Shown here: in pieces, positions 35,418 through 47,996 of the stretch | How the letters are laid out: each line of letters begins with the position of its first letter | Position numbering within the stretch: the stretch's first letter is position 1 | Assembly (NCBI RefSeq): GCF_021130785.1 | Contig: NC_060213.1 | Span: 113,662,501-113,726,500, forward strand | DNA length: 64,000 nucleotides | From: Homalodisca vitripennis | Taxonomy: Eukaryota; Arthropoda; Insecta; Hemiptera; Cicadellidae | Direction: 5' to 3' | Notes under the pieces: generated by a model | Seen by the model: the letters and a program-made list of their open reading frames with translations, nothing else | Databases searched by the model: none | What the model was told of the DNA's origin: nothing | Made by a program: the position numbers and the translations under genes

Positions 35418-35595
35418 GATCCCGCAAATTAAATGAACAGCGGCGCTGTGAGAGAACGAAATGATTCTTGAGGCACACGCGTAGACTAACCTCGCTAATT
35501 AATTACTAACGCTTTCTCGAGCTCAATAGGTTAACTTCAGTCTTGTAATGGATGTTTTAATAGCGTTAATGTACTTCAAAATGTGCAATTTTTAA
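35418..35595 (-). repeat. Block shared with the minisatellite flank at 1.8 kb
   Basis: The reverse complement carries AGCGCCGCTGTTCATTTAAT, TTAATTAGCGAGGTTAGTCT and AACGCTATTAA in the same order as 1,764-1,945. The outer sequences on both sides are unrelated, so the shared unit is about 180 bp. Confidence 0.75.
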
Positions 35596-35744
35596 AATGT
35601 TAATGTTGAGCAATTAATAAATATAAGCAGTCTGAAACTTACAGGCCTATTTTGGTAGTGACGATCTTTACCATCTGTATTACTCTGACAGTTAATACAA
35701 TTAACTAAAATGAGGTTTTAAACGCATGGCATGACATGTTGTTA

Positions 35745-36470
35745 CTAACCATTTGCTTGCACGAACACTTATAACTATGCTTAATTGTCATATAAAAATA
35801 TTAATAACGTCACATTATTGTTAAATAACAGGATGAATTCTGATTACACAATTATTTACATTGTACTAATTTGTTGGAAATAATTTTTATACATAAAAAG
35901 TTAACAAAATCATTTCGTACTAAAACTAGTTTTCAATTCCTTACTTAATTAATATGTAAATACGTTGTTCGAATTCGAGTAAATATATTTACAAAAAAGG
36001 TGAACAACCTAGTAGTATAGTTTTAAAATGTTAATATTTTAAATATTAGCTATGAAGTTACATTTGTTTTAAAATCAACCAAAATAAGAGCTAACAACAA
36101 AAAGACTATAGAAATTTATTTTTAATTTTATCACTTAATCAGTTGAAATAATAATTATGTTTATACTAATCGTTTGCCTGGACGAACACTCCTAACTATG
36201 CTTAGTTGTTCTATAACAAATATTAATACCTCCAAATTATCATACATTAAGAGAATAAATGCTGAGGATACATTATTTACACTGTATTAATTTGTTAAAA
36301 TTAGTTTGGGATGTATAAGAAAATAATAAATCCTTTCATAGTCATATTACGTTTCAAATGCCAAATTATGTAATATGTAAATACGTTGTGTGAATTGAAG
36401 TAATGTTATTTACAAAAATGTGATTAACCTAGTAGTATAATTTCAAAATGTTTATATTTTTAAAATTATT
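35745..36470 (+). repeat. Old two-copy tandem repeat, ~421-bp period
   Basis: About 35,745-36,055 and 36,165-36,470 align: ACGAACACTTATAACTATGC against ACGAACACTCCTAACTATGC, AATATGTAAATACGTTGT in both, and AACCTAGTAGTATA in both. Divergence is of the order of 20-25% by eye, so it is far older than the 22-kb duplication. Confidence 0.8.
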
Positions 36471-36589
36471 TATTTTCTGTATTCAGTTAAGTACAAAGTT
36501 TAAAAAATAATAGTAAACCATATTTATTTCAATCGTAGGCCTTTTACTATTTCTTTTCCGAGATAAGGAAAATGTCTTTACGCAGAATT

Positions 36590-39235
36590 TATTAAAACAG
36601 TCTTTGCTTTTATAAGACAGTTAAACAGAAAATTGTATTTAGAAATTTATAAGCAGAATTAAAGGCTGAGCTCCTACTAAATAAAATTGTCTAACTGGAT
36701 TACTTTCCTTATACATCTAGAATAAGCTTTTCATTATGACAATACAATTTAGTGTTGTCTTAAGAGAAGTTTTCCTTGCCATTCATTTTAAGGATAATAA
36801 AAACACAATGAACTGCTTTTATATTTGTATTTTACGAGTACATATACTTAAATGAAGAATCTTCTAGAACTATTATCTGGACAGCAAAGTAATCTAAGAT
36901 TCTGCGAGACCTGATAAGATTTTGGTAAAATCTTTAGTAGGGTTTTAATAAAGTGTGCGATAATCTAATTTACATAACGATAGTTTATCAAACTTTTTAC
37001 TAGCAGAATAAAACGCCTTTATAATCATAATGTTAAGATAATATTTTTTTACAATCAGCGAACCTTCATTTTCTTAGGGGAAAAAATTACTAGGATGCCA
37101 AGGAAGATCATTACCACAATTTTTATGTAGAGTTCTACATATAAATAAGACGATCATTCCTTACAATAGGACAGATTTACAGACAGTTATGAACAAAATT
37201 TCGTAAATTTAACAGTTGCAAACAATATATATCTTTCAATATGATTTATATCAGAATATGAACTAAAAATGATACTTGATAGATTAATAGAACTGAGACA
37301 TTATGTATAACAGGCATAAGTTGTTTATGTAACAAAAGTTTTACCTTTACAATCCACTTCCACAAAGAGTGCAAAGTTTTGTATTTTGGAACTTCATCAC
37401 AAATTTTAATTCATATCTTTAAGATCCTGATATGATAGCTTAACATTCATTTGTGGTTAATGACTTGAAAAACTTCAATGATTCCCAATAAATCCTGAAA
37501 AACCTCTCCTGAGAATTTGAAGCATACTAACGGAAGAAAACAAATAATTATTTGAACTATGTACTGTATATGTACATTCAAAATGCGTTTCTATAAACGA
37601 TAAAAACTATTCATCAAGGCCCACTAATTGCGTATGCCATGCTTAACGGTCAATGGACAGTGAGTGCGTCAAGTGGTATGAGCAGATCGATTCAGGAGTT
37701 TAGTAGTCCGTAGCCTCAAACTATCCTTACGGCCTTAGTTGGTTGATTAAAGTCCTATCTAAGTTAGTATTGTATATGCAGCTAAATTCTGCTTTTTCAA
37801 AGTTTTTATACTAAAATAGTTAAAGAGATTAATCTTAATTAATCTTCAAATACGTAATTGTTTCAAAACCATATTTTACTCATTCTAACTTTTATTTGAA
37901 ATGGGAGTTATAAGTTTAAGTGCTCATTTATTTATAACTCTCTCTTTAGTTATAAATAAACGAGAACGCCATCATATCTATTTATATATAACTAAAGAGG
38001 TGTGACTTTAAATATCAATATAAAGGATAAAAAATTATTGTTTTAATCGCTCACACGCTACTATAATAGAATTAAAAAGTAGAATTTAAAAGTATCTTAA
38101 ATTCGGGATTCTGGAAAAAATATTGAAGACAAGAATACCTTGTTGAAGTTTGTTAAAAATGCTAAGTTTACTGTCTATCTGTCTGTATGTGTTTTGGATA
38201 ACAACAGAGAACAGTTAAGCTTACATTTGTTGCTTAGACTTTTAACTTAAACAAATATAAGCTGTATAAAGTAGACATTTTAATAATATTTTCTAAGATT
38301 ATTAAAACAACTATGCACAGAAAGTTTATTATAACTTTTTTTGTTTCTACAAATCAGAGAGGTAAAGTACAACATGACTAGAAATTTATCTGCAAAATAA
38401 AGGTTGAGCTCCACCTAAGGATATTATAATACTGGATTCATTTTCTTATAATTCTAGAAACCCTTTATTAAAATACAACTAAGCATTGTCTTTTGAGAAT
38501 TTTTATTTTTTCTCTTTATTTTAAAAATAATAAAAATGCCAAGAATTTCTTCTATAATTTTATTTTACATAATAAATTTGAAAGAGGATTAAACTGGAAC
38601 TAATATTTGGACAGCAATGTACACTGAGATTACCGAGATCAGAGAGTTTTTTTACAAAAGCTTTAGTAATGTTTTAATACGGCGCAAGATAAACTAGTTT
38701 ACAACGATAGTTTACTAACGTGACAGTTTACTAGAAACTTGCTGATATACAAATTGTCATATGAACTAAAGTCTCAGAAACTAAATATTAACACGATAAA
38801 CGAATTTTCAGTTCTCAAATGTGAGATCGTTGCGATACACGACAGAATATCTTCATTACAAGTTGTGTATCATTAAAACGTGAATTAAGAATTACGAATA
38901 GATAAATAAAGAACTTAAAATTAAGTATAGCAGCCTAAGAGTTTTCTTTAAACTTTGTTGTCATATGTTTTACCTTCAAACCGTGCTCAACAAAAAGCGT
39001 CAAATTTCATATTTTGGGAATCACCAGTTGAGACATTATCTTCTACATCTGCCATGATAACTAAGTTTCACATTTTTTTCATTTACCTCAAAAAGACTCA
39101 CCAGTTGCCAATAAATTCTGACCATCTCTTGAAAACGTGAATTGTAACTAACAAAGAGAAAAATACTTTCTTAAGCTCTACATGTCCATGAAAAATTCGT
39201 TTATATTTCTTGAACGATAAAAAATTCCAATAATG
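36590..39235 (+). repeat. Old direct repeat, ~1 kb units about 1.7 kb apart
   Basis: About 36,590-37,620 and 38,330-39,235 align patchily: AAAGGCTGAGCTCCTACTAA against AAAGGTTGAGCTCCACCTAA, ATTATCTGGACAGCAAAGTA against AATATTTGGACAGCAATGTA, and AACGATAGTTTATCAAAC against AACGATAGTTTACTAACG. There is no coding frame. Together with the 421-bp repeat, this suggests repeated local duplication before the large event. Confidence 0.65.
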
Positions 39236-39629
39236 AAGTTGTGTATTTAAAAATTATTTCCTACAAGTATTTTAATTATCAAGTAGCTCATTAATTATTT
39301 TTACCTTTGAGAAACTTTCATAGCAAGCTTATTATTCCAAAATCATTATTTTTTTATTCCACGTGACATTTTTATCTATTTTTAGAAGCGTCATATGACA
39401 ATAATATCCATTTCATCAACAAATCAAACACTGACAAACAACGGATCTGTTTGATAAGCAGAGCAGGTGTAGTGCTCCCAGCGGTGCTTAACAAATTTAC
39501 ATGTATTCTCCGTTACGTATCAAGCAGGCTTATACAATACAAGTGCTAAATTACTACTGTTTCACAAATTTTAAACATATCAATACATGTAACCTAACTA
39601 TCGCAACACATATAATGCATTATTTTTTG
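39236..39629. other. AT-rich non-coding stretch
   Basis: Nothing recognised. Confidence 0.5.
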
Positions 39630-40400
39630 ACGTGACAACGTCTTAAATTAGGTTGCGGCTCGGAGTCACTCATGAAAAAGTGTAACGCCCGGTAACGTTA
39701 CGATGCCCGTCCATTGAATCCGCCGCACGGGATCCGCACGGGATAAAGCAGATAACTGTGGGTCCGCCGCACGGGATAAAGCAGATAATCATGTTTATTC
39801 GTGAAAATGTGGAGTGCTTAGATTCGTCATTTACAACAACTACAACAATAAAGGTAAATAATTGTACACTGATATTTCATTATCGTAAACTATGATTGAT
39901 TGATTAATTGTTAGATTGACACAAAAGTTGAGAAACTGAGTTTATAGGTTATGTCATACTATTGACAAATGTTGATAGTGTTAAGTAAATTATTAGTTTA
40001 TATCACTCTGCAATCAATCGTAATTCAGTCCATTGAGAAGAAACAGCGCGTATTGCTAGTCAAACATTTAAAATAACAAATTATAACCTCTAACCTGTCA
40101 TAACAGTGCGACCAAACAAACGAACTAAACCGACCAATCACCACGCGCGGAGTTAGAATTTAACTGTGTTTAGCAAGAATTTCAAATTCCAATTTTAGTA
40201 AATGTTTTATTCAACTTTACCATTTACAATAACAAATTTTAATTAATTTCAAATTATGTACAATGTTTTAGTAAACAAAATATATTTCTATAGTTAAAAT
40301 TTGTGCAATTCTTATTTTCATTCAATTCCTTGTTCCTATTGTGCAATTTAATAATATTCATATCAATAAATATTCTACCGAGAAAAAGACGTTGTCACGT
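39630..40400. mobile_element. 771-bp element with 15-bp terminal inverted repeats
   Basis: ACGTGACAACGTCTT at 39,630-39,644 is perfectly complementary to 40,386-40,400. The interior begins with a GC-rich stretch (39,650-39,790) containing CGCCCGGTAACGTTACG and two 33-bp-spaced copies of CCGCACGGGATAAAGCAGAT, then becomes AT-rich. No open frame is recognisable; a 63-codon frame at 40,303-40,494 crosses the right end. It looks like a non-autonomous DNA transposon, but no clear target-site duplication is visible and T-runs at the edges obscure it. Superfamily unassigned. Confidence 0.6.
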
Positions 40401-41009
40401 AAAATCTTCGCCCGTAAAACCGACTTTACAGGCAACCATAATTTTTTTAATACTTAAGACCTTTATTATCTTAACTGAGAAGAATTTTTCATGAAACTTA
40501 TGACGCATGCCCATCCATGGGTTTGAGCTGAACGTCATTGAGAGAAATAATTAGTCAGTAAGCTAAAACAATTTCTCTTTTGGAGGATGTACGATCTTTT
40601 TCATATTCCTTTGCCTGTCATTATATCTGTCTATATTGAAAAGATATATATATATATTTAATTTTTGCATTGAACCTCAGCGAAGCCTGTTACGCAACAC
40701 GTGCTGTGGTAAGAATACTTATTTCTTTTAATAATTTATTTATTTTGGTAATTTCGTCAATCAATGTGCAGATGTTCACTAACGCTCTGTGAAATTACAT
40801 GTATTATCATCTAAATCTTTAATGGAACAAAAAATTTATAATTTAAAAATCATAGAAAATTTCTACCATCTAAAGTAATAAACGTTGCGTTGTCTTCCAG
40901 CAAGACGTTTTTAATAAATTTCAATGTTTGTCATACATATAAACCGTGTGGTTATATTATTACCAAGCCACACCTAAGGGAAAACCCTACTGTTTCTAAA
41001 CTCCGTACT
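40401..41009. other. Right end of copy 1 and junction sequence
   Basis: It includes a short (TA)n at 40,644-40,659 and phrases AACCTCAGCGAAGCCTGTTA (40,674) and GTTCACTAACGCTCTGTGAA (40,773) that resemble the dispersed repeat family. Sequence to about 40,743 is matched by copy 2 up to base 64,000; further match lies outside the window. CTGTTTCTAAACTCCGTA (40,990) recurs at 41,225. Confidence 0.6.
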
Positions 41010-41425
41010 TCTTACTTAATACGGCGCGTACTTCTACTTTGTCTGAAACGGAATATATTTCTTTCTTATAATTAAACAATTTCATGAAATGTTTTCTGCG
41101 ATAATCATGGCTAACGCTCAGTCACTTGTAATATATTCAACTATTAGTCATAAATCTATAAACCAAATGCTTATATAAACAGATAACTTTTGTTACCCCT
41201 AAGGGGAAACTCAGTAACGTTCACTGTTTCTAAACTCCGTAGAAGTAACCTTATGTCTAGGGACGATATAAAAGCTCCTTGCGGTTTACCCTTACTTTAG
41301 AGTTATAGGCTTTCCCCAGGGCTTACCGTGGGTTTAGTACAGTGTCGCTTAATACATTTACTGTTGAATATTGGGGATCAAACTGGATTATATAAATTTA
41401 TTGTTTAATAAGTTTACACTATATA
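41010..41425 (+). repeat. Junction (right breakpoint) repeat
   Basis: It is related to 18,594-19,050 but diverged until about 41,425, where it turns into near-identity with copy 1. It sits exactly between the two large copies, as expected for a recombinant repeat. Confidence 0.7.
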
Positions 41426-41865
41426 TGTAATGAAATTTGATATTTAATTTTCATCAGATCCTTATTAACTGGAAAACTATTTGTTAAATTAAATAATGAT
41501 ACTATGTAATACGAGTTTAATGAAATGTTCATGAAAATAAAATAAAAATTCATACAGGTAAAAGATTTTATTTTTCATATCACAGTATTTTTATTAATTT
41601 AATGAATTACGAGTTTTATAGACTAGCTCTTAATTTATTATGTTAGTTTTTGAGTAAACTTTTTGCACTACTAAATTTATTTAATATAAAGGCAATGAAA
41701 ATGTAGGCATTCAATAACAATGTTTATTTAGCTGAGAGTTCTTTGATTTACAGAATGGATATCACTTTATAACAATGACCTTTATATTATATATGTTTAT
41801 GAATCCTGCAATTGTTTACTATAATTTGCAATTTTCTGTTTTGGATAGTAAACACTCAGGCATAC

Positions 41866-42138
41866 TTTTACGGCTTTTTTCTTATTCCTAAGATACTGAA
41901 TATTTTTTCTTAGTATATGAAACTTAGAAATTGTACCTAGTTCAAAAAAGAACTTTGCGCTGCTGACAGACTATTCTGGATTAGTAAGGTAGAGAATAGG
42001 TGTACCTCCTGTCGCGGTCCATGAAGAAAACTTTAGGGCATTAATCTCATTCATGTCTCCTGGGAAGAAGGAAAAGCCAGCTCTGAACCAGCCTCTCCAG
42101 TCAAAACAAGCAGGGAGTGGCACACCCTTACGTCTAGG
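41866..42138 (-). pseudogene. Unidentified minus-strand frame, copy 2
   Basis: Counterpart of 19,597-19,869, with the same in-frame TAG and only scattered substitutions. Unrecognised. Confidence 0.3.
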
Positions 42139-42285
42139 CTAGCAAGGGTCTTTAACTCTTAAATATTACCACCAACTCTATCAGTTATATTCCACAGTAG
42201 ACTAGACCTATCGATCTTCACTTGCATCCCAATATTTAGACTTTTACGGTTAATGATCTGCCGCTCCTGGACATATATAAGGCCT

Positions 42286-42395
42286 GTATATAATATATAT
42301 ATAAATATATATATACAGGAAATTACAAAAAAATTAATAGGGCTATAAGAACAGAATAAACATAAAACATCAACAATTTATATATATATATATAT
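42286..42395. repeat. Compound (TA)n tract, short form
   Basis: It contains one copy of the unit starting ACAGGAAATTACAAAAAAAT and short TA runs, against two units and long runs at 20,017-20,254. Confidence 0.9.
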
Positions 42396-42469
42396 TATTA
42401 TTTATTTATTTATATTACTAACACAAAAATACTCTCTTTGCGGCCACATAAACACATCAATTTATATGA

Positions 42470-42622
42470 TGGACCAGAAGAAGAGTTGTTATTTTTCATT
42501 TAGAATCAGAACTTCCTGAAGTGACAGTTTACGGTGGTCTAGACAAACAAGGCCGTTCTGCTTCCAAGACACAAAAAGGTGACCTGTATGAATTCTCTCA
42601 CATTTATATCATATGTTTTTAG
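42470..42622 (+). pseudogene. Possible glyoxalase II-like exon relic, copy 2
   Basis: Same 50-codon frame and acceptor-like site as 20,327-20,479, without change in the frame that I can see. Confidence 0.3.
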
Positions 42623-44381
42623 TGTTATTCAAAATCATCGTATCACGCTCTGGCTATAATTAGAAATACAATTAATTAAATATGGAATGTAAGTATATTT
42701 TTGACTTTTTCTTGAAAAACTGTAACTGTCACGACCACTAGAAAAAATTCCAAGCGTATACTGAGACCATCTAGGCTAATAACTAGGCCTTTACTAGAAG
42801 TGCAGTTAGATTATAAAATCTCTACCTTAACCAAAGACAATGTCAGACCTTTTCTAACAAATAGTTGTATACTGGTTCATTGCATAGGTCATTGTAGTCT
42901 GAGAACTTTTGACCATATATTTCTTTATAGCACATTAAAATTATTAAAAAGTATATAAATTTAATTCTATTGACAGTAGGATTTTTAATCTACAGTGTAA
43001 TTTAAATTACTTTACGTATTATATCTAAGAATAGTTCCTTCTGATGTTTCATCTATTTGTTACATAAGCTCTCACTTATAACATAACTTGGTCCATTTCC
43101 GAGTTAACATAACTTGGTCCATTTCCGAGTTAATGTCAGAAATTAATTAATATTTATCAAGGGAAACACGTACATGATTATTTTTTCGCTTAGAATTTAC
43201 GGAGTATTCTTTTTTCCTCACCAAGACTGGAAAATATGATCAGGTCACAAGATCATATAATTCTAAGGCTAATATAAGCTATCAATAAATCCTATTTATA
43301 GATAGACGTTGAAAGGATAGAGTATAATATCCAGCGCTACAACCCAAAAGAATACTTTTGGTTATAAAGGGTAACAGAAGGAGACGAACGATCGGCAAAG
43401 AAATTGTTTGCAGACAGGATTGAAAACAGATTGCTCATTCTTTCCTGCGCCACGACTCTTATCCGCACCAAACACATCCTGTGAAGTGTTATAACATATT
43501 GGTATAGTGAAGAGTGTACCTTTGACGTTAGTACTTTTTTGCTACAGTTTTGTATAATTTTAATGTCACTATGGTTTCTTACATGTTAAGATTTTCCCAA
43601 CTTCTAATATTACTCTTATAAATTTATCCAGCCACATATATTTTATTTATATTCCAGGAAATGTGTTTCTTTAAATATATGCCTTTGTTAAATCATAACA
43701 TATAATTTTCACTTAAATAATCAAATATGGTAACAGATACATACAATATTTGTATCCCCGTAGCATTCAAATACTGAGCATAAGCAATAGTTTTAATTCC
43801 CTTTTATTTGTGTGTTTTGAACTAAGGGGATTTATTGTAGTTTTTCAGAACATGGGCTTCCAATTTTTTAAATAATATAAGCAGCGATGAACAAAAGTTA
43901 TGGAACAATTAATTTTGTACAAATAAACTATAGCATGCCTTATAGTCTATTTATCAAAACACTATATGAAGGCCTATTTACCAATGAAGGATACCTAGAC
44001 ACTAAAACGGAATAAACTGGCCTTGTAAATATCTGTATGGTGTTAAAGGACAAAGCATACGATTAACTCTAATTTAAATATCACAATAACACTAAGGTAG
44101 CATTAGAAAGTAATATTAATTAAACAGCAAGGTAGCAGTACTCAACTGGCCATGGTACATAACAGACTTAACTTAAATTTCATGCAAAACGTTACATCGA
44201 CAGCCCATTCCATTCTTGATATATCTTGCGGATATATAAACAAGAAGACAATACATATAAAATTGAGGCATCAACAACAACAAATGAGGCGTCAAGGAAA
44301 AGATTCTTTTATATTTGGTTGAGCAAGTTCAAGTTAAATGTTTACGATTTTTATATTTTAAATCATTTGGAGTTTACACTT
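42623..44381. other. AT-rich non-coding stretch, copy 2
   Basis: Matches 20,480-22,239, including the 26-bp doublet at about 43,080-43,132. Confidence 0.6.
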
Positions 44382-45220
44382 TTCTCATTTCATACTCTGA
44401 TTTATTGACCTTGTTTGAACTGGATAGTCTGCGCAGGCGCCGTGTTGTGGGGATGTTGGTGTTTCTTAAAAAGCTGGTGAGTGGTGTAGTTGACTGTAGT
44501 GAGCTGCTAGCTCGTATTAACTTTGCTGTCCTCCGACCCTCAGCCAGACAGAGGCCATTGTTTAGTCCTCACTATGCTATTTCAGCTCTAGGTACTAATT
44601 CTTCCGTTAATGTAATGATGAGGCTACACAATGCTCTTCCTCGACATGTGGATCTGCTGGTGTCGTCCTCAGCCTTCTTCAAACAACAGCTCAGTGAAAT
44701 TATTGATCAATAAATAGCCCTAATATATTTATTTATTGTTATTGTTGTGTTTTCATTGCATGTTGAATAATGTTATTTTACTGTTTTGTTCTTTTAATTT
44801 ATTTGTTGTTGTTTCAATTTATACATGTTCATTATTGTTATTATTATTATTATTATTCAAGCGCTTTTTGAGTTGTCTCAAATTGTCTTACATGATGTTT
44901 TATAAGTCTGATTGTTGGTATTTAGTAAATACTCTCTAGTTTAGGATATATGTTTAGGGGGTGGGAAAAATAACTTGCACTTTGGGGAATAGTAAAGGTA
45001 TTTAAATATTTAATTTATTTGTATATTGCTATTTATATGTACAATTTATTTTGGATATGTATTTATTGTTTGCTTGTTGTCAGTTGTTAAATATTTATTT
45101 ACAATGCTTGCTTGTTATCTAGCATATTGTTAATTTAAGATTAGTGCTACAATTTAATTGGATGTTTCTATGTGTTTTGTAGAAATACAAATTGTATAAT
45201 AAATAAATATTTATAAATAA
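44382..45220 (+). mobile_element. 5'-truncated non-LTR retrotransposon, copy 2
   Basis: The ORF2 C-terminal frame (44,393-44,713) is intact and matches copy 1. A 1-bp deletion in the upstream flank (AGCAAGTTCAAG against AGCAAGTTTCAAG) breaks the longer open frame seen in copy 1, which supports treating that upstream part as non-coding. Confidence 0.8.
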
Positions 45221-45346
45221 GGTTTCATGTAAAACTTCAATTCAAAAATGACATCTTTCTCGTAATATCTTGCTACAGTATAAAATCAAGAGTTATTTTC
45301 TTCTTCCCTATCATGGTTACACACAAAAGAGTAATGTAAACATATT

Positions 45347-45537
45347 TACCAACACATAGCCGAATCCCGTGGAGTTACATCTGGCAACATTGAAATCGGT
45401 GCTGCATGTACAGAAATGAAGCTTCCAACAATTTTTTAGACAGTTACAGACAGACCTACTAACAGGAATAAACTTTTTCCAACCTCTCCAGTGATAACGC
45501 TTTGCTAAAGCTCGGCCAATAATACAAGAAAGGCACA
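45347..45537 (+). repeat. Member of the ~500-bp repeat family, copy 2
   Basis: Counterpart of 23,205-23,395. Confidence 0.6.
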
Positions 45538-47996
45538 AGAAGTTTAATTTTTTTGTCAATTAAAGCTCTGTACATTTTAAACAAAACCACGTAAGAATAA
45601 CGTAATTAACGTAAGACACTGTACGTTAAATAGTTAAATTTAAATTATTTATACATTATATACTTGAACATTTTAAATAAAACCTACTTTAAACAGACAT
45701 AATAGTAATACTTTTAAGAGACTTTTGGTTGTGTAGTGTTGATCACATTTACCTTTCAGGGCATTCTGCACATCAGAGCCGTGAAACAACATTTCTGAGA
45801 CAAAGGATGTCCTCATTAAACGGCAGAATGACGTTAGGTGCTAACAAAACTTATTTTACGTTCCGTTCCTCACTGTTTTCCTTTAATAGCAGTTCTAGTC
45901 TATACAGTTTGTTAACTTTGCACTTTCCTTCGTGTATCTTACGTTTATTTTTCTGATTTTAAAGCAATTGTACAATTTTATTTATGAATACAATTTTTGT
46001 TTATTTTCATAATTGCAATTAGTATTATTTTAATGTTTAAGGTATTTACGTTTCTTCGTATTTCTATTGTAAAACATACCGTATATCGTGTGTAATATGT
46101 TTGCATCTTACATTGTAACAAATAAGTCAGTTCAGGTCTACAACCGATTAGGTGTTGCAGTGAATGTTCAAACGTGTAGGATATCAGCAGTTGACACGTA
46201 TTGCTCCGCAGTATACGTCCCGTAAATAGTGTTTGTTACAAACTGTTTAGGAAATGTTACAATTTATTATTTTGTAACTGTTTTAACTTTTTTCTATCTC
46301 CATAAATGAGATGTATGATTTTCTATGAAGTTTTGATGGCCATAATATAGAAATAAAATTGCTTACGTAACTGTTTTGAATTTTCTTGAACATTTTCGGT
46401 TGGATATTGTTTCAAGAAGCAATTGTATGTAAAATATTTAGTACATATACATATATGTGTAATATGTACATTGTGGTTTTGGTACTCTGTAGTTAATTTT
46501 CAATGAAGGTGTGTATTAGTGTATTAATTTCTCTTAGGTACTACCATGAGGATAATCCTAATTAGGATGATTTTTTTACTCAAAATTTACGTAAAATGTA
46601 CATATCGTTAGAGCTATCTCACAGTTATTAAATGTCTAAGTTTAGCCCTTACATGGAGAGGTGAACATGTACTAAATCTAACTACTGACGTGAGTTTAAG
46701 GGCAATGGGTTGAAACCCTGGAGTTAGTTGATCTTATTGAGGCAATATCTTGAAATTCATTCTCCTTTAGATTACAAGAGGATAGGCTAATACAAATGCC
46801 AAGTGTTGACTAAACAAGAAATTTCCCGCGTCTTTATCCAGTGACGAACCGACGAACTGTGAAACTTGTTTACTTCTTGTAACTGCTAAAGCCCATTTCA
46901 ACTTTCCCAGTTGCGTCACAGTCAAGCTACCTACCGCTGTATCTTTAAAAGTGCATTTTTTATCGTATTTTAAATTTTTGTTCATATTTCCAGTTAAAAG
47001 TATATAACATTTATGAAGCGTCAACAAGCTCTAACACAACTTTATTTCGTTACAAAATTAGCTTGTTTTGTGTAGCTCGTTGCGTGAAACTGTAATTAAA
47101 TTAGATTTTCAAAGGAAAATTCTGTTATGAAAATAAAGTAGCATTATGAGTCTCAAAATTATTGGTTGTGAGGAAAATAATTACTGGGAGAATAGAATAA
47201 AACTGGGTATGTTACCATGATTTCATAAAGGAGATAAACCACCTGATTGTTTAAGAGTTTTTATTATATCATAAAACATGATGAACTTTAGTGCTAGATG
47301 TGACACTTATTCTTGCTTTTTTATTTTTTTATTTAATTCCGAACACCAGGAGTATAAACCAAACTGTAGCCCTTCAACAGACTTGCTGATTCGCGGACAT
47401 AACAAGGGTGCTGTCATACAACTCAATTTGGATCCGAATATTCCTGTCGTATTCGTACAGTCTGTATAACGATTACTGGGTAACATCTTTATTTCAGTTC
47501 TGTACCATATCATTCACTAGAACGGTAGCTGCAAACCTTTAAGATGATGGGCTAAAGAGCTAAAAGGAACCATATTTGCAACACTGTTTGGCTTCCAGAT
47601 ATGCTCGAGCAAAAACACGTACCTTCTTTCCGTATAAGTAAACTTATCTGGTTGTTTCTACTGCAACTACGTCGTGTTCCGTTTTAATTTTTGAAAGAAT
47701 TTTCTGTTTTAAGAGTTTTAATCGAAATAAAGTCTAGAGAACAAATGTAATACTGAAAAATGGTTACCAATATAAATGTTTTAGAGGTATGAAATATGGT
47801 ATAATATTCTCCAACATGCAGTAATGACACTACCCCAAGGTTGCGTGACCACATCCAAATTTCCACCAAACTCTGGGAGGTTAATCGCCGATCCTGAGAT
47901 AGTATTTCTTATACCAACGGTGTACAAATTATATAATCGACTTAACTCACGTCACCAAAATGATGGTTGAATTCATTGACCATTTCGGGGCGTGCC
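45538..47996. other. Non-coding stretch, copy 2
   Basis: Matches 23,396-25,849. Differences include a few-base insertion in an AT run near 46,262 and an extra T near 45,909 that lengthens a meaningless open frame. Confidence 0.5.

Larger units (their letters stand above)
19050..41425 (+). repeat. Large direct duplication, copy 1 (~22.4 kb)
   Basis: The sequence recurs in the same order and strand from about 41,425 to the window end. The coordinate offset is 22,382 at 19,091, 22,143 at 22,083, 22,151 at 34,199 and 23,163 at 35,030. Steps in the offset therefore fall at a 113-bp deletion, a (TA)n region and the satellite array. Elsewhere only scattered substitutions and 1-bp indels are seen. 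Small open frames differ between copies by frameshift, as expected of non-coding sequence. Confidence 0.95.

Noticed and set aside
39630..40400. CpG island or host promoter in the GC-rich patch at 39.65-39.79 kb
   Set aside because: The patch lies just inside a terminal inverted repeat and is only ~140 bp; no coding sequence follows it.
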